The position numbers and the translations under genes are program-made. The notes below the pieces were generated by a model. It saw only the letters and a program-made list of their open reading frames with translations. It was not told the origin of the DNA and made no database searches. Of a stretch of 64,000 bases of DNA, positions 15,081 to 24,917 are shown one piece after another. The stretch is from Leishmania infantum JPCM5 (taxonomy: Eukaryota; Euglenozoa; Kinetoplastea; Trypanosomatida; Trypanosomatidae), in assembly GCF_000002875.2 (NCBI RefSeq), contig NC_009418.2, forward strand, positions 1,538,273-1,602,272, written 5' to 3'. How positions within the stretch are numbered: position 1 is the stretch's first letter; each line of letters begins with the position of its first letter.

Positions 15081-17801
15081 ATGCGCTCGGGGTACGTTGG
15101 GATCTACAATCAAGGTAGCACGTGCTACCTGAACTCGGTCATACAGGCGTTGTACCACCTACCCGCCTTCCGTACGCAAATTTATAACCTCCCGAATGTG
15201 CAAAAAGACTCCGTCGCACTCGCTCTGCGGGACGTGTTTGCGCAGCTGGAGGTGCGCAACCGCAACACCACCACGACGGAGCTGACCAAGGCTTTTGGCT
15301 GGTCGGCGCAGGAGGCGGCAGTGCAGCATGACGTTCATGAGTTGATGCAGCAGCTCTTTGACAGCCTCGAAACGACGCTGAAGGAGACGCCGAAGAAGAA
15401 CATGATCCGTGACATGTTTGGCGGCTTGATGATCTACCGGTCTCGTGCCATAGACGGCGCCGAATACCTCTCTGACCGCCTCGAGGACTTCTACGACGTG
15501 GAGCTGGTAGTGCAGAACAAAGCAAACATCGAGGAGTCACTGCGGGAGTTCTCATCCGGAGAGCGGATCGAAGGTGTCTGTGTGGAGGTGGTGCCTGGTG
15601 CGGACGCGACGCCGCACACGATTGAGCGCAGTCAGCACTTCCTCGACTGCCCCAAGGTGCTCTTGGTACACCCGAACCGCGTGGCGTTTGACATGGAAAC
15701 ATACGAGCTGGTCACGCTACGTAATGTGTGGAGTTTTGATTTCAACTTATCGCTGGCGAGCTACGTTGTCGATGACGCCTCGCTGAAGCTCGACAAGGAG
15801 AGTCAGGAAAAATGGAAGAAGCTCAGTCACCGCACCCACCTCGGCGCGAACTACAGCCTGCGCTCCATCCTCACGCACGCCGGCGATGCCACCATCGGGC
15901 ACTACTATGTGTACGTCAACTTCGACGGGGAGTGGGTGCGCTTCAACGACGAGGTGGTCGAGCCGGCAACGGAGGAAGATGTGCGCAAGTCCGCGTTTGG
16001 CGGGCAGTCGATTCAGTCGCGCTACCGTCTCTTCGACAACGAGCGCGCGTCGCTGCTTATCTACGTGAACGACGATGTCAAGGAGGAATTGTTGAACGAG
16101 ACGCCGCCACCGAGCGCGATCGTGGAGGTGGGCCGCCACATTGAGGAAGAGCGCGCTAGGAAGGAGGAGACGCACAAGGTGAGCTACTACCTATGCGACA
16201 AGTTCGTGGTGGACGTGCTCGACGGCGTGCACGGCGCCTCCGACAAGCTGCAGCGTCACATGTCTGTGCGCCTCTCGCCCGGTCAAGATGAGATGACCGC
16301 CATCATCACTACTGCAGCGAAGGAGCTGCGCGTAGCGCCAGAGCAGATTCGCATCTTCTGCCGCGACCGTCACGGCCTCTCCCCATGGTGTGCTGTTGAG
16401 TCGATGTGCAACTCGTACGACTCATACTATTATCCGCCCATTTTTATCGACATCGCGCCGCCGCTCGCGGAAGAGGATGCGGCGTCCGCCACGATTGCCG
16501 CTGCCGCCGCCGAGCCGTTCCTCGCGTTCCTCCGTAATGTCGAATCGCCGCACGACCGCGACGTCCCCGTCACGATCGTCCGCTCCATCCCGGAGCTGCA
16601 AGCGCGAGTGCCGCGCGATGCGGTCGTGTACGAAAGCCGCGGCGGCCCGCAGTACCTGAACGCCATCACAGCGACGAACCAACTCGTGTGCGGCGCAAAC
16701 TTACTTTATACGCACCAGCGCTCCTCCAACGACGCGGTGCGCGGGTACCTTCAGCAGCGCCAGCTCGTCTGCACAAAGGTCTACCTGTACGACGACTACA
16801 CCGCCGAGTTGACGGAGCTCTTTGAAATAAATATTGTCGAATCCACGCCCTACACCACGCTGCAGGCCGGGCTGTACAAGATGATGACAGAGTCGAAGAG
16901 GGGCCTGCCGATCCCTCCCTCCCACAACCACCTCGCGTTCTTCAAGGGAAACGACAGATGCAACTACGCCTTCGCAATGCCCATGGCGGCGTCGCTCACG
17001 ATTCAGTGGAACACGTACAACCACACCCTCCGAGATGTGTGGGGTAGCGTGCAGCACGAGCACAAAATTGTCATGACAATTCTTCCAATGCCGCTCGAAA
17101 AGATCGACTTGACGGTGCTGGTGACGTTCAACGGAGGATACAATAACTTGCCGCACGTGTACGTCCCAGTGGAGGGTGGCAGCGTTACTTTTCGCGAACT
17201 TCTTGAGTTGATGGTGCAGCAGTTGGGCAGTCGTCTTCGGGCAGGCGCTGCCGCGGGGTACGAGCAGCAGCTCACCGGGCAGGCACGGCTGCTGCGGCTG
17301 CTGCGGGTCCGACGAGGCGAGCTGGTTGAGGTGGTGGAGGACCTGGACACTCCGATTGATCTCGAGGCACGCGAGGACATTGTCCTGGACAAGCTGTGCC
17401 CGGCACTGCCCGGGTACGAGCTCGTCAACGTGCTCTTCTGCCGCCGCCGCTCAGGAGAGTACTACTTTGGTCTACCGACAAACATCTGCATCAACTCGTC
17501 TCTCGAGGAGCAGGGCGATGTGCTTCTTCGACGCATCGTAAAGAAGCTCGGGTACCCTGATCAGGAGGAGGCAATGAAGAAGTGGATACTTTGTGTAATG
17601 AACGTCAAGTCCCGCAAGACGCGCACTGCCAGCAAGAAGGAGGTGCTGGCAGATCTCGTCAAGGAGGTCGGCGGCGCACCGTTCGTGTTCGTTGTCGACC
17701 GTCCCCAGTGCTTGCTCCTCGACGGCATTGAAGAGGAGGAGCACCGGCCAGAGTCCATCGTTATCAAGTCTGCCTCGAAGACAGACCTCTCCGCGGCTTA
17801 G
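15081..17801 (+). CDS. ubiquitin carboxyl-terminal hydrolase, USP7/UBP15-like (peptidase C19)
   Basis: This encodes 906 residues. It should hydrolyse ubiquitin from substrates or chains. The catalytic domain starts almost at the N-terminus: 'YVGIYNQGSTCYLNSVIQAL' carries the Cys box with nucleophile Cys15, followed by 'QHDVHELMQQLFDSLE'. The His box 'HAGDATIGHYYVYVNFDGEW' gives His274, and 'FNDEVV' gives Asp290. The catalytic core (about 1-335) matches USP7 more than other USPs, including the short linker 'TKAFGWSAQEAAVQHDVHEL'. The remaining about 570 residues are mixed alpha/beta ('TKVYLYDDYTAELTELFEIN', 'IPPSHNHLAFFKGNDR', 'LTVLVTFNGGYNN'), as in the tandem ubiquitin-like/ICP0-binding half of USP7. 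No N-terminal TRAF/MATH domain is present. The start is the first in-frame ATG, immediately before the Cys box. Confidence 0.93.
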   Translation: MRSGYVGIYNQGSTCYLNSVIQALYHLPAFRTQIYNLPNVQKDSVALALRDVFAQLEVRNRNTTTTELTKAFGWSAQEAAVQHDVHELMQQLFDSLETTLKETPKKNMIRDMFGGLMIYRSRAIDGAEYLSDRLEDFYDVELVVQNKANIEESLREFSSGERIEGVCVEVVPGADATPHTIERSQHFLDCPKVLLVHPNRVAFDMETYELVTLRNVWSFDFNLSLASYVVDDASLKLDKESQEKWKKLSHRTHLGANYSLRSILTHAGDATIGHYYVYVNFDGEWVRFNDEVVEPATEEDVRKSAFGGQSIQSRYRLFDNERASLLIYVNDDVKEELLNETPPPSAIVEVGRHIEEERARKEETHKVSYYLCDKFVVDVLDGVHGASDKLQRHMSVRLSPGQDEMTAIITTAAKELRVAPEQIRIFCRDRHGLSPWCAVESMCNSYDSYYYPPIFIDIAPPLAEEDAASATIAAAAAEPFLAFLRNVESPHDRDVPVTIVRSIPELQARVPRDAVVYESRGGPQYLNAITATNQLVCGANLLYTHQRSSNDAVRGYLQQRQLVCTKVYLYDDYTAELTELFEINIVESTPYTTLQAGLYKMMTESKRGLPIPPSHNHLAFFKGNDRCNYAFAMPMAASLTIQWNTYNHTLRDVWGSVQHEHKIVMTILPMPLEKIDLTVLVTFNGGYNNLPHVYVPVEGGSVTFRELLELMVQQLGSRLRAGAAAGYEQQLTGQARLLRLLRVRRGELVEVVEDLDTPIDLEAREDIVLDKLCPALPGYELVNVLFCRRRSGEYYFGLPTNICINSSLEEQGDVLLRRIVKKLGYPDQEEAMKKWILCVMNVKSRKTRTASKKEVLADLVKEVGGAPFVFVVDRPQCLLLDGIEEEEHRPESIVIKSASKTDLSAA

Positions 17802-19288
17802 AGACGCACCAACGCTGCAGCGCTCACTTGCGTCTTCGTTCGATGTTTGCGTGGTATTGCTGCTCTCGCGGAGCGCAGGCACGCACGGATGTGTGCGCGA
17901 GGGGTTCCGGTGGTGTTTGCTCGACTTTAATCTTTGACGGTGACGACAGACCCCCCTGCTTGGGCTTATCTGACCTGCACCGAGACCACTCCGTGCTACC
18001 ACCCGCACGACAGGGGTGCGACCGCTTTCTGTCCTCGAGCAGGACCGTGCACGCGGTTCGCCTGGATCAGGGCACGCAGCTCACGTGGGCGTGTCTGGCG
18101 ACGACCGCGCAGCATGTATGGGCCAAAGGGACGAGGAAAGAGACGAAGTGTCGACTGGGCGTATGGGCCCGATCCAAAAGGCAGACGGCTGGTCCTCGAC
18201 GAGGATGCAGCCGCAGTGCCGCATGGGGTAGGTGGAGGGGTGCTTCAAGGAGACGCTGAGGGATGCCGTGGTGCTCACGCGGATTCTGTGCGATGCCGCT
18301 CCTTGAACGCGCCCGTCGCCCACGATGGACTGTTTTTTTTTTTTAGCCGTTGCTCGTATCTTGTGGTAGACACTGAGTATGTTGGTGCTAGACATCGCTT
18401 TGGTAGTTTTCATATGTTTTTGATTTTATTTGTGGGCTTGACTTGGTGAAGGTGCTGGTGGCCGGTGCTTTTCGATTCCGTCCTTCCCTCTTCCCTTCTT
18501 GTCATCTATTCGCAGTTTTTCCGAATACAGAACTGAAAAGGGGCTGTGGCTGATGGGAAAGCTGAGAAGAGTTACCCACCCCACCCGCCCCCGCCCCCTC
18601 TTCGGTGATGAGCTGTGAGGGAGACTTCATCTCTGTATGCGTGTGTTTGTGTGGCAGTTGAATTTCACGGCGTACGTGTCTGCGTTTTCGGGTCTTACAT
18701 GTTTCTCCTCTTTTTCTGGTTATTCTTCTCTTCCATGTCCAGTGCTCTCCCAAAGCCTCGACCCACGCCTCTCGCGTTCGCTCGTCAGCTCACTCCTCAG
18801 CGAAGAGGACGCCAGACCCTTCGCGCGAGCAGCTGCTGAGAAGGATGGGCAAGCTTCACCTGCCAACAAGTTGGGCAACTGTGAAGAGCAGGCGAGGAGT
18901 GTGGGACGCGGGCACCGGTGGCACACGATGCTGTTTCGTCTGCGCTGTTGTTGTGCGCCTCACAGAGGGTGTGCGGGTGCTTGTCATGGCTGTCGCCCCT
19001 CTCTGCCCAGAGAAGGCGTCTCGCTCCTCGCAGCAACACAGGCTCGACTTCTCCGTCTCGCTCCACCTCCCTCTTTTGCTACCACCTTCTTCTGATGCGC
19101 ACAGCCGTGCATGGTCGATCGCCACCCTCACTTACTGGAGCGCGTGGCCGCATTTTTTTTTATTGTTTTGCTCTCGTTAGCATCGCTACAAGGAACCCTC
19201 TGCATCCCCTTCCTCTCCCTTCCTCTGCCAGCACATTACTACACTTCAGTGCCGTCCCTCCCGCCGTCGTGGCCGCGTCTTCTCGAGG
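17802..19288 (+). other. long intergenic/UTR stretch
   Basis: A GC-rich, non-repetitive block at about 17940-18325 is followed by T-rich sequence from a T-run at 18331-18342 onward and C/T-rich sequence near 18480-18500. The GC-rich block could be a decayed retroposon-derived 3'UTR element, but I cannot confirm this. No protein gene supported. Confidence 0.6.
19153..19180 (+). promoter_or_regulatory. predicted trans-splice acceptor for DNAI7
   Basis: A T-run and 'tattgttttgctctcgttag' give an AG at 19179-19180. A second tract with AGs follows near 19230-19250, so alternative acceptors are likely. Confidence 0.55.
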
Positions 19289-21358
19289 ATGCCGCCAAAG
19301 GCCAAGGCGGCGGAGCCGAAGCCCAAGTCCAAGAAGGCACTGGCGCTGCAGGCCGCCATCGACCAGTCTACGAAGGAAGCGCAGAAAACATACAAGCAGC
19401 ATGAACAACTCCGCACAAAAGCGGATCAGGTGGAGAAGAGCCAGCGCGAGTACCTGCTTCTCGATGAGACTGTCGCGCGGGAACGGATTAAGGAAGAAAA
19501 GAAACGCTATCGCGCCGCCGTGGCGGATCTGAGGACGGAGGAGCAGCTTGCCTTTGCCACCTACATCAAGCACGACCATTGGGAGCACATTTCAGAAGCA
19601 TCGCGTTTGCCGAATGTGCACAGCGAGGCGGACATTAACGACTTCCTCAGCAGCTGGAAGAGTCGTCAGGCGGCCAATGATCGGTATGAGCCGGACACCG
19701 TCGTCATCGCTTCCCGCGCGCCAAACAGCACAGAGGACGGAAAGCTGCTCTTCATTCGCGGTGAGCAGCGCTTGCCGCCGCAGAAGCGCCGGGCGCTCAT
19801 TAGGGGGGAGCTTCTGCAGTGCTACGACGCCTACGAGCTGGCGGAAAAGATCAAAGATGACCGGGACACCTACAACTCGATTGCTTCCACGGCCGCGTTT
19901 CAGAAGCCCATGCCATGGGCCTCCGTCTTGCAGCAGGTGTATCTTCAACTGCATGCGACTTTTGATTTCGTGTCGACGCAGACCTTGCGGTTTTACGACC
20001 AGGTGATCGACAGCGCGGACGGCGAAACGGTCACGCGCACCGTGTCTGCGGCGAACCCGGTTATCAAGTTCGGGCTGTGGGTCAAAACAAAGGATGTGAC
20101 ACGCAGCTTCACGTCGCTTGCTTTCCCAGAGATCGAGGTGCGCCTTGACCCAAAGCAGAACTCGCTGCCCAAGCTGCCCAAAATGCTGGGCCTCAGCAAG
20201 GAGAATATCGCCGTGCGTGCGGTGCAGCTGGCCTTTGACCCCTACTCCTGCTACGTCTCACGCCGCAGTCAGTACTACGCGCTTGACTGCACCATCAAGA
20301 TTGACCTCCTCACTTTCGCCGAGCGACCGCGGCCCAACGGAGAGTGGTTGCTGCGCATGGAGACGCCCGAGTCGCATAGGCTCCACGTAGAAGAGTACCC
20401 GCCGCGAACCGCCGAGGCCCGCGTCGAGGACCCGGCACTGCGTATCTCCTTTGAGGTACCGAAGTCCATCGTGATCCGCCAGCCAAGCCTGTTCATCGGC
20501 AGATGGAATGAGGAGACGCATGAGTGGGAGCCGTGCAGCGGGGCAACGCTTGGCGCGTCATTTGGTCCCACCGTGCGCGTTGCTGAGAACCCGCGGCGGG
20601 CGACGTTTATCGCCTCCGAGCTCGCCCAGTTCGCTGTTCTTCACGAAACCGTGTTCGACGTCGTCTATGAAAGCTGGAGCCTCAAGCCTTTTGACGGGAG
20701 CCGTATCCTCGTTACGCTGGAAGGCCGTCACCGCGGCGACGCCACCGATCGCGAGTTCCGCTTTCTGCTTGAGGACGCCAAGTGCCGGCTTCTCTCTCCC
20801 GAAGACGACGAGCTGGCGCCGCTGCGCACCTCGTGCTGGAGCCCGGCGGTGCTGCTGCGCAAGCTCAAACAAAGCGGTTTCAACTTTCTTGTTCGTGATG
20901 AGGAGGCGTGCTTCTTAGAAAATGTTATCCCGAAAACCCGCCAGCTCGAGGAGAAGGCGTACGCGGATATGGCGCAGTTCAGTCAGTACTTCACGATTGC
21001 CAGCTCGCGCCACAACAAGAACGGCGAGGACGCGGATATGGCCCTTTTTCGCGTCTCGAAGCGTTGGCTGCGGCCCGGCGAAGAGGACGAGAGCTTCGAC
21101 ATCCCTACCACTTCTGATTTGTGGCACTCGATCCGCTACCGCACCGACGACTGCGCTCTCGCCTGCTTCACTGAGTTGGATGAGACGACAAACATGAGCA
21201 TCCTTGACGGCGCCGAAACGCACTACAACCTGTACAGCCTCCTCGCGCCTGTGGAAGGCGAGGAGTCGTTGCGTGGACAGCTGCTCAACACGAACTACCT
21301 GCTGCGGCGGTGCGTTCTGGAGTTTCTGCAGCTCGTCCGCCCACTCACGTGGGGCTGA
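19289..21358 (+). CDS. DNAI7: DNAI7/CASC1/IC97-like axonemal dynein-associated protein
   Basis: This encodes 689 residues, close to human DNAI7/CASC1 (about 716). IC97/DNAI7 is linked to inner-arm dynein and axonemal dynein assembly in the flagellum. The N-terminus is the Lys/Ala/Pro-rich basic segment followed by a long charged helix ('EKSQREYLLLDETVARERIK', 'EEKKRYRAAVADLRTEEQ') seen in this family. Then come the 'WEHISEASRLPNVHSEADIN' and 'DFLSSWKS' blocks (family: 'W..YL.CDGLPDP..P.EIN.FI..W'), 'VIKFGLWVKTKDVTRSF' and 'IEVRLDPKQNSLPK' (family: 'GLWVNL.KN.R....F...GV...LPK'), and 'WSLKPFDGSRILVTLEG'. The C-terminal half is beta-rich without a recognisable enzyme motif. The ATG at 19289 is the first in frame after the acceptors. 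The family call rests on ordered landmarks, not on an alignment score. Confidence 0.8.
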   Translation: MPPKAKAAEPKPKSKKALALQAAIDQSTKEAQKTYKQHEQLRTKADQVEKSQREYLLLDETVARERIKEEKKRYRAAVADLRTEEQLAFATYIKHDHWEHISEASRLPNVHSEADINDFLSSWKSRQAANDRYEPDTVVIASRAPNSTEDGKLLFIRGEQRLPPQKRRALIRGELLQCYDAYELAEKIKDDRDTYNSIASTAAFQKPMPWASVLQQVYLQLHATFDFVSTQTLRFYDQVIDSADGETVTRTVSAANPVIKFGLWVKTKDVTRSFTSLAFPEIEVRLDPKQNSLPKLPKMLGLSKENIAVRAVQLAFDPYSCYVSRRSQYYALDCTIKIDLLTFAERPRPNGEWLLRMETPESHRLHVEEYPPRTAEARVEDPALRISFEVPKSIVIRQPSLFIGRWNEETHEWEPCSGATLGASFGPTVRVAENPRRATFIASELAQFAVLHETVFDVVYESWSLKPFDGSRILVTLEGRHRGDATDREFRFLLEDAKCRLLSPEDDELAPLRTSCWSPAVLLRKLKQSGFNFLVRDEEACFLENVIPKTRQLEEKAYADMAQFSQYFTIASSRHNKNGEDADMALFRVSKRWLRPGEEDESFDIPTTSDLWHSIRYRTDDCALACFTELDETTNMSILDGAETHYNLYSLLAPVEGEESLRGQLLNTNYLLRRCVLEFLQLVRPLTWG

Positions 21359-22721
21359 GCGTTGAAAGAGGAGCAGAGGAGCAGGAATGGCCGTCGCTAC
21401 CGTGGTAAGACCTGTAGTGCTTAGGAGGGCCGCGGTTTAAGGGCAGTGATGCGAAGGCCTATGCGAGAGCGCCGTCTACCTTGCCCGATTCCCTTCTGTT
21501 CGTGCTTCCGTGGAAAGCGTCGTATGGAGGAGAGGCCGATGCAGCGTCGCTCTCTCCCCTCCTCCCCCGCCTCTTGCTCACGGACCAGGCACCTTCTTTT
21601 TTCTGATTGTTTGTTGGTTTCTTTGCTCCTCTCCATGCATGTAAAGTAGCGCACTTATCAGAGCGAAATCAGGCTCGCTTTTCTCCAGCTGCAACAGCTC
21701 CTGACATTGGCCAAGCCGAAAAAAAAAAGACAAAGAACATAAGGGGGGAGGGATGGGTGAGCGCATCTGCCTCCCCAGTTTTCGCCCTCCTGCCTTCAAT
21801 TTGCAGCGCGGTCTTTCGAGCCCATATGCGGCTGTTGTTTTTTTCTTTCCTGTTCGATCCGCAATGCCGCCTTCCCGATGTGACGCACCTCGTAGAGTGG
21901 CGAGGCTTCTCGCGACACCGAAAAACGTGGTAGAGAGGACCTGAAACTATCATCATGGTAACGGGGGTGGGTGGGAGCGCTTCCACCTGGGGTTGCTGTG
22001 CGTGTGTTGGGGGAGGAGGGGGGAAACGCAGAACAGCTGCCAAATCCGTGTACGACGCTGTATTACATGTGCCAGGCGTCTGGCACGTTGAATGGCCTTC
22101 AGTGCGTGCAGCCGTCCCAAATGCGCGCCGTTTGCCTTCATCGATCTCGCTGCTTCTCCCACTTCCATCATATGTTGCTCGTCGTCCTCTCGCTTCGGTG
22201 CCCCTAATATCCTGCGGCACGTGCGTCCGCGTCGCATGATGCGCACATGCGTGTATGCGCATGAGCGCTGCAATCAGCGCAGTTACCATCGCCCGCGTCC
22301 TATTCACAGAAAAGGGGGTGCGCGAGTTGTCGAGAAAGTCCCTGTTGCGTCGGCGAACGACTTTGTTCGTCCTCACGGGAACGCGGACGGGCTTGAGATT
22401 TGCCGATCGTGTCATGGCGGGTCGCAGTCGACCCACGTCCCTCTTTCCTCTGTGTCGACGCATCTGCAGGTCCCTTGGCGAGCGTCATTGGCTTGCATGC
22501 GTTGTCCGTGGCGGGACGTGTATTCTGTGACGTTGCTGCGGCTCCGTTTTGCCGTTTCGATCGCCGCTTCGTGTTATCATCTTTACTCGGTGCGCGTGTG
22601 TGTGTGTGTGTGTGTGTGAGGCGGCGGGGGCTAAGGACCTGCTACGCATTCGGTTGCTGCACGGACTGCGGAAAACACAACGTCGTCCTGATTGGCATTC
22701 GCTCCGCCCTGCCAAGCCGCC
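21359..22721 (+). other. long intergenic/UTR stretch
   Basis: It contains an A-run near 21719-21728, T/C-rich stretches, a G-rich block near 21963-22024 and a GT dinucleotide run at 22596-22619. No gene supported. The acceptor for the downstream J-protein is not sharply defined: T/C-rich sequence lies at about 22541-22590, and an AG at 22619-22620 follows the GT run. Confidence 0.6.
22596..22619 (+). repeat. GT dinucleotide run
   Basis: About 11 uninterrupted TG units just upstream of the J-protein gene, read directly from the sequence. Confidence 0.9.
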
Positions 22722-23522
22722 ATGCTCCGTCGCAGCGGGGTACGTCTCGTGTACGAGCGCTTTGAAGGCCACGTCTCAGGGGACAAGGGCCACATGACGC
22801 TGCAGCAGGCGTGCACCATCTTTGGCTACCAGCTCGACGAGGAGTGGACCAAGAAGGATATCAAGAAGCGATTTCAGAAACTGGCACTGCGATTTCACCC
22901 CGACAAGGGCGGCACTGATGAGCAGTTCCTGGCGCTCAAGGAGGCACAGCACCTGCTGCTGACCCATCGTCATGACCGCGGCGCCGACTGGGCGGCAAAG
23001 GGGGCGAAGGGCGAGGGTGGTCACGGTGGAATCAACTTTCGGCGCATGAACTACGACAACCTCACAAATACGATTCATCGGCAGACAGCCGACAACCCCG
23101 AATGCCGCTCCTTCGGTCTGCAGGACTTCGCTGTCTTTCTCGTCTTCATCACCGCGGTGGGGATGTACTACGTTTACAAGACATACACCACCCACATGCA
23201 AGTACTCAGGAGTCGATGGAGCTACTCCGAAGACGCGATTCGCGCAGACTACAAGGGCAAAGCACCCTCTGAAGGGTTGTGGCATCCGTGGATCGCAGAC
23301 GTGGAGACTCGCGACCGCATGGACGACATTGCGATTCTTCAGGGTAGCGTCAAGCGAGCGTTCATTGATGAGAAGCGAAAGGATGCACCACCGGTGTACA
23401 CACCGTGGCAGTCCGGCGGGCCATTTGCGCGCCACATGGCCCCGACGCGGGCGCCAGAGATGCCGGAGGATGCGCATGCGTCTGCGAGCACCCCATCCAC
23501 CACGAGGTGGCTAAGAGCGTGA
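22722..23522 (+). CDS. membrane-anchored J-domain (DnaJ) protein
   Basis: This encodes 266 residues. A J domain sits near the N-terminus (about residues 30-85): 'EEWTKKDIKKRFQKLALRFH' is followed by the HPD triad at 59-61 and 'KGGTDEQFLALKEAQHLLL'. It should therefore stimulate an Hsp70. A glycine-containing linker follows, then one hydrophobic helix at about 136-155 ('FAVFLVFITAVGMYYVYKTY'). The C-terminal 100 residues lack a Cys-rich zinc-finger or substrate-binding domain, so this is a type III J-protein. The basic N-terminus ('MLRRSGVRLVY') could be a mitochondrial signal, and a mitochondrial or ER membrane location are both possible. The ATG at 22722 is the first in frame; upstream frame starts are non-ATG. 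Confidence 0.9.
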   Translation: MLRRSGVRLVYERFEGHVSGDKGHMTLQQACTIFGYQLDEEWTKKDIKKRFQKLALRFHPDKGGTDEQFLALKEAQHLLLTHRHDRGADWAAKGAKGEGGHGGINFRRMNYDNLTNTIHRQTADNPECRSFGLQDFAVFLVFITAVGMYYVYKTYTTHMQVLRSRWSYSEDAIRADYKGKAPSEGLWHPWIADVETRDRMDDIAILQGSVKRAFIDEKRKDAPPVYTPWQSGGPFARHMAPTRAPEMPEDAHASASTPSTTRWLRA

Positions 23523-24917
23523 GTCGTATAAACGTAATGCGCCACGGTGCCCTTTTCCTTCGCAGCAAAAGACGAACAACGCGCCACAGCGTCGCCAATT
23601 TTACTCTTCAAATGAGGAGAAAACGTGCGACGGGAGGAAAACTCCATTTTTTCTTTTAGGGCCTGTGTGATTCTGTGTCCAGGAGTCGTAGTTGCCGCAC
23701 AGAGCGTGCTCAGCGGGCGATGGTGGCTTGTGCCCCCCCTCTTTATTTCCTCACAGTGCTGCTGGGCTGAAGGCGCGTCTGTGAGTCCGTTTGGTGCCAC
23801 TAGGTGCGCCACTCCCGCACATGTTGTGTTGCGTCGTCGTTCTTTTTGACCCTTGCGGTTTTTGTTTTGTTGTTGTTGTTGATGTTTGTCCGCCTCTCCT
23901 CACCCTTTTTCTTTTTGCGCAGCTGACTTTGTGTAGGTTACGCATGGATATGCCGTGTGTTTGTGGATGGAAGTGCGACGGTGGGCGCTGGCCTCGCGTA
24001 AAGGAAAGGCCAAGGAGCAAGGGGAGGGATGGGTTGCATCTCTCGCTCTCTCTCCAAATCGTAGTGTGGCATAATCAGGGTGTTGCCAACGGCTCCGTGT
24101 TCGTTGCGCCCACGTGTATTGTGGCTCCTCTCCTCCGGCTGCAGGCACCCCCCTTTTTGCGTTTCATTTTATATGCCTTTCTCTTCGCCACTCTTCCCTC
24201 GCACACGTTACCATCTTGGCAGCACAGCAACAACAGCAAGCAGTGCTGCGGCATCGTCGAATGCTGCTCGCAGGGCTCAATAGTACGGGTGCCCTTGTCT
24301 ACGCTTGTGGGCTAAGACATGCTCATCCTCGAGTCGTACAGGTCTGACCGAGGATGTGCACGAGGTGGCTTTACCCGCTCTTCTCCCCGCATGGGGCATC
24401 TCTCCCAGCCGTGTGCTCGTGCCATGATGATGGGCAGGTGCTATACGGCATGTAACGGAGCCTCGCAAGCACGTGCACGAATGCGCCCTTGCACACCAAC
24501 CTCTTCTCTCCCTCTTCGTGCCGGCCTCCTTCGTTTTCTTTGCACGGGGTGGCGTGCACGTGTGTGTGTGTGTCTTGGCGGGGTGGGTGGGTTGGTGGGT
24601 GGCGCATTGTGACCGCTAAATGCTGCGCAACGGTCTTTTGGTAGCAGCCGGTGCGCTCATGCAAGTGTGCGTTTCACTTTCCCGGTCATAGTGTGTGATA
24701 CCGTTTAAAGTGCTCTCGTGGTTTCTCCATCATAGCGTCGCGCGCCGGCTCCAGCGGTGTTTTGCTGGCGACGGGCGCGGAGGCGCAGCTTTTGGTGTTT
24801 TACATCTGGGCCTTCTGTTATTATCTCTGGCACGCGTGTGCATGTCGGACTGCGTGCGGTGAGCAGGGCAGATTCCATCATACCCATTCCCATCTTGAAA
24901 GGGTCCTCAGGCTCCAA
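23523..24917 (+). other. long intergenic/UTR stretch
   Basis: T- and G-rich segments, including GTT repeats near 23867-23884. A strong pyrimidine tract ends in AG at 24221-24222. GT/GGTGGG-rich sequence lies at 24556-24602. No gene is supported. The region between the tract and the ATG at 24918 may be an unusually long 5'UTR. Confidence 0.6.
24148..24222 (+). promoter_or_regulatory. possible trans-splice acceptor for the golgin gene
   Basis: T/C-rich sequence from about 24148 ends in 'accatcttggcag' (AG 24221-24222). If used, the golgin 5'UTR would be about 695 nt. A weaker tract near 24669-24690 is an alternative. Confidence 0.35.

Noticed and set aside
17934..18449. Open frame of 171 codons after the deubiquitinase gene
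   Set aside because: It starts at a non-ATG codon and crosses a T-run read as poly-Phe. There are no domain features.
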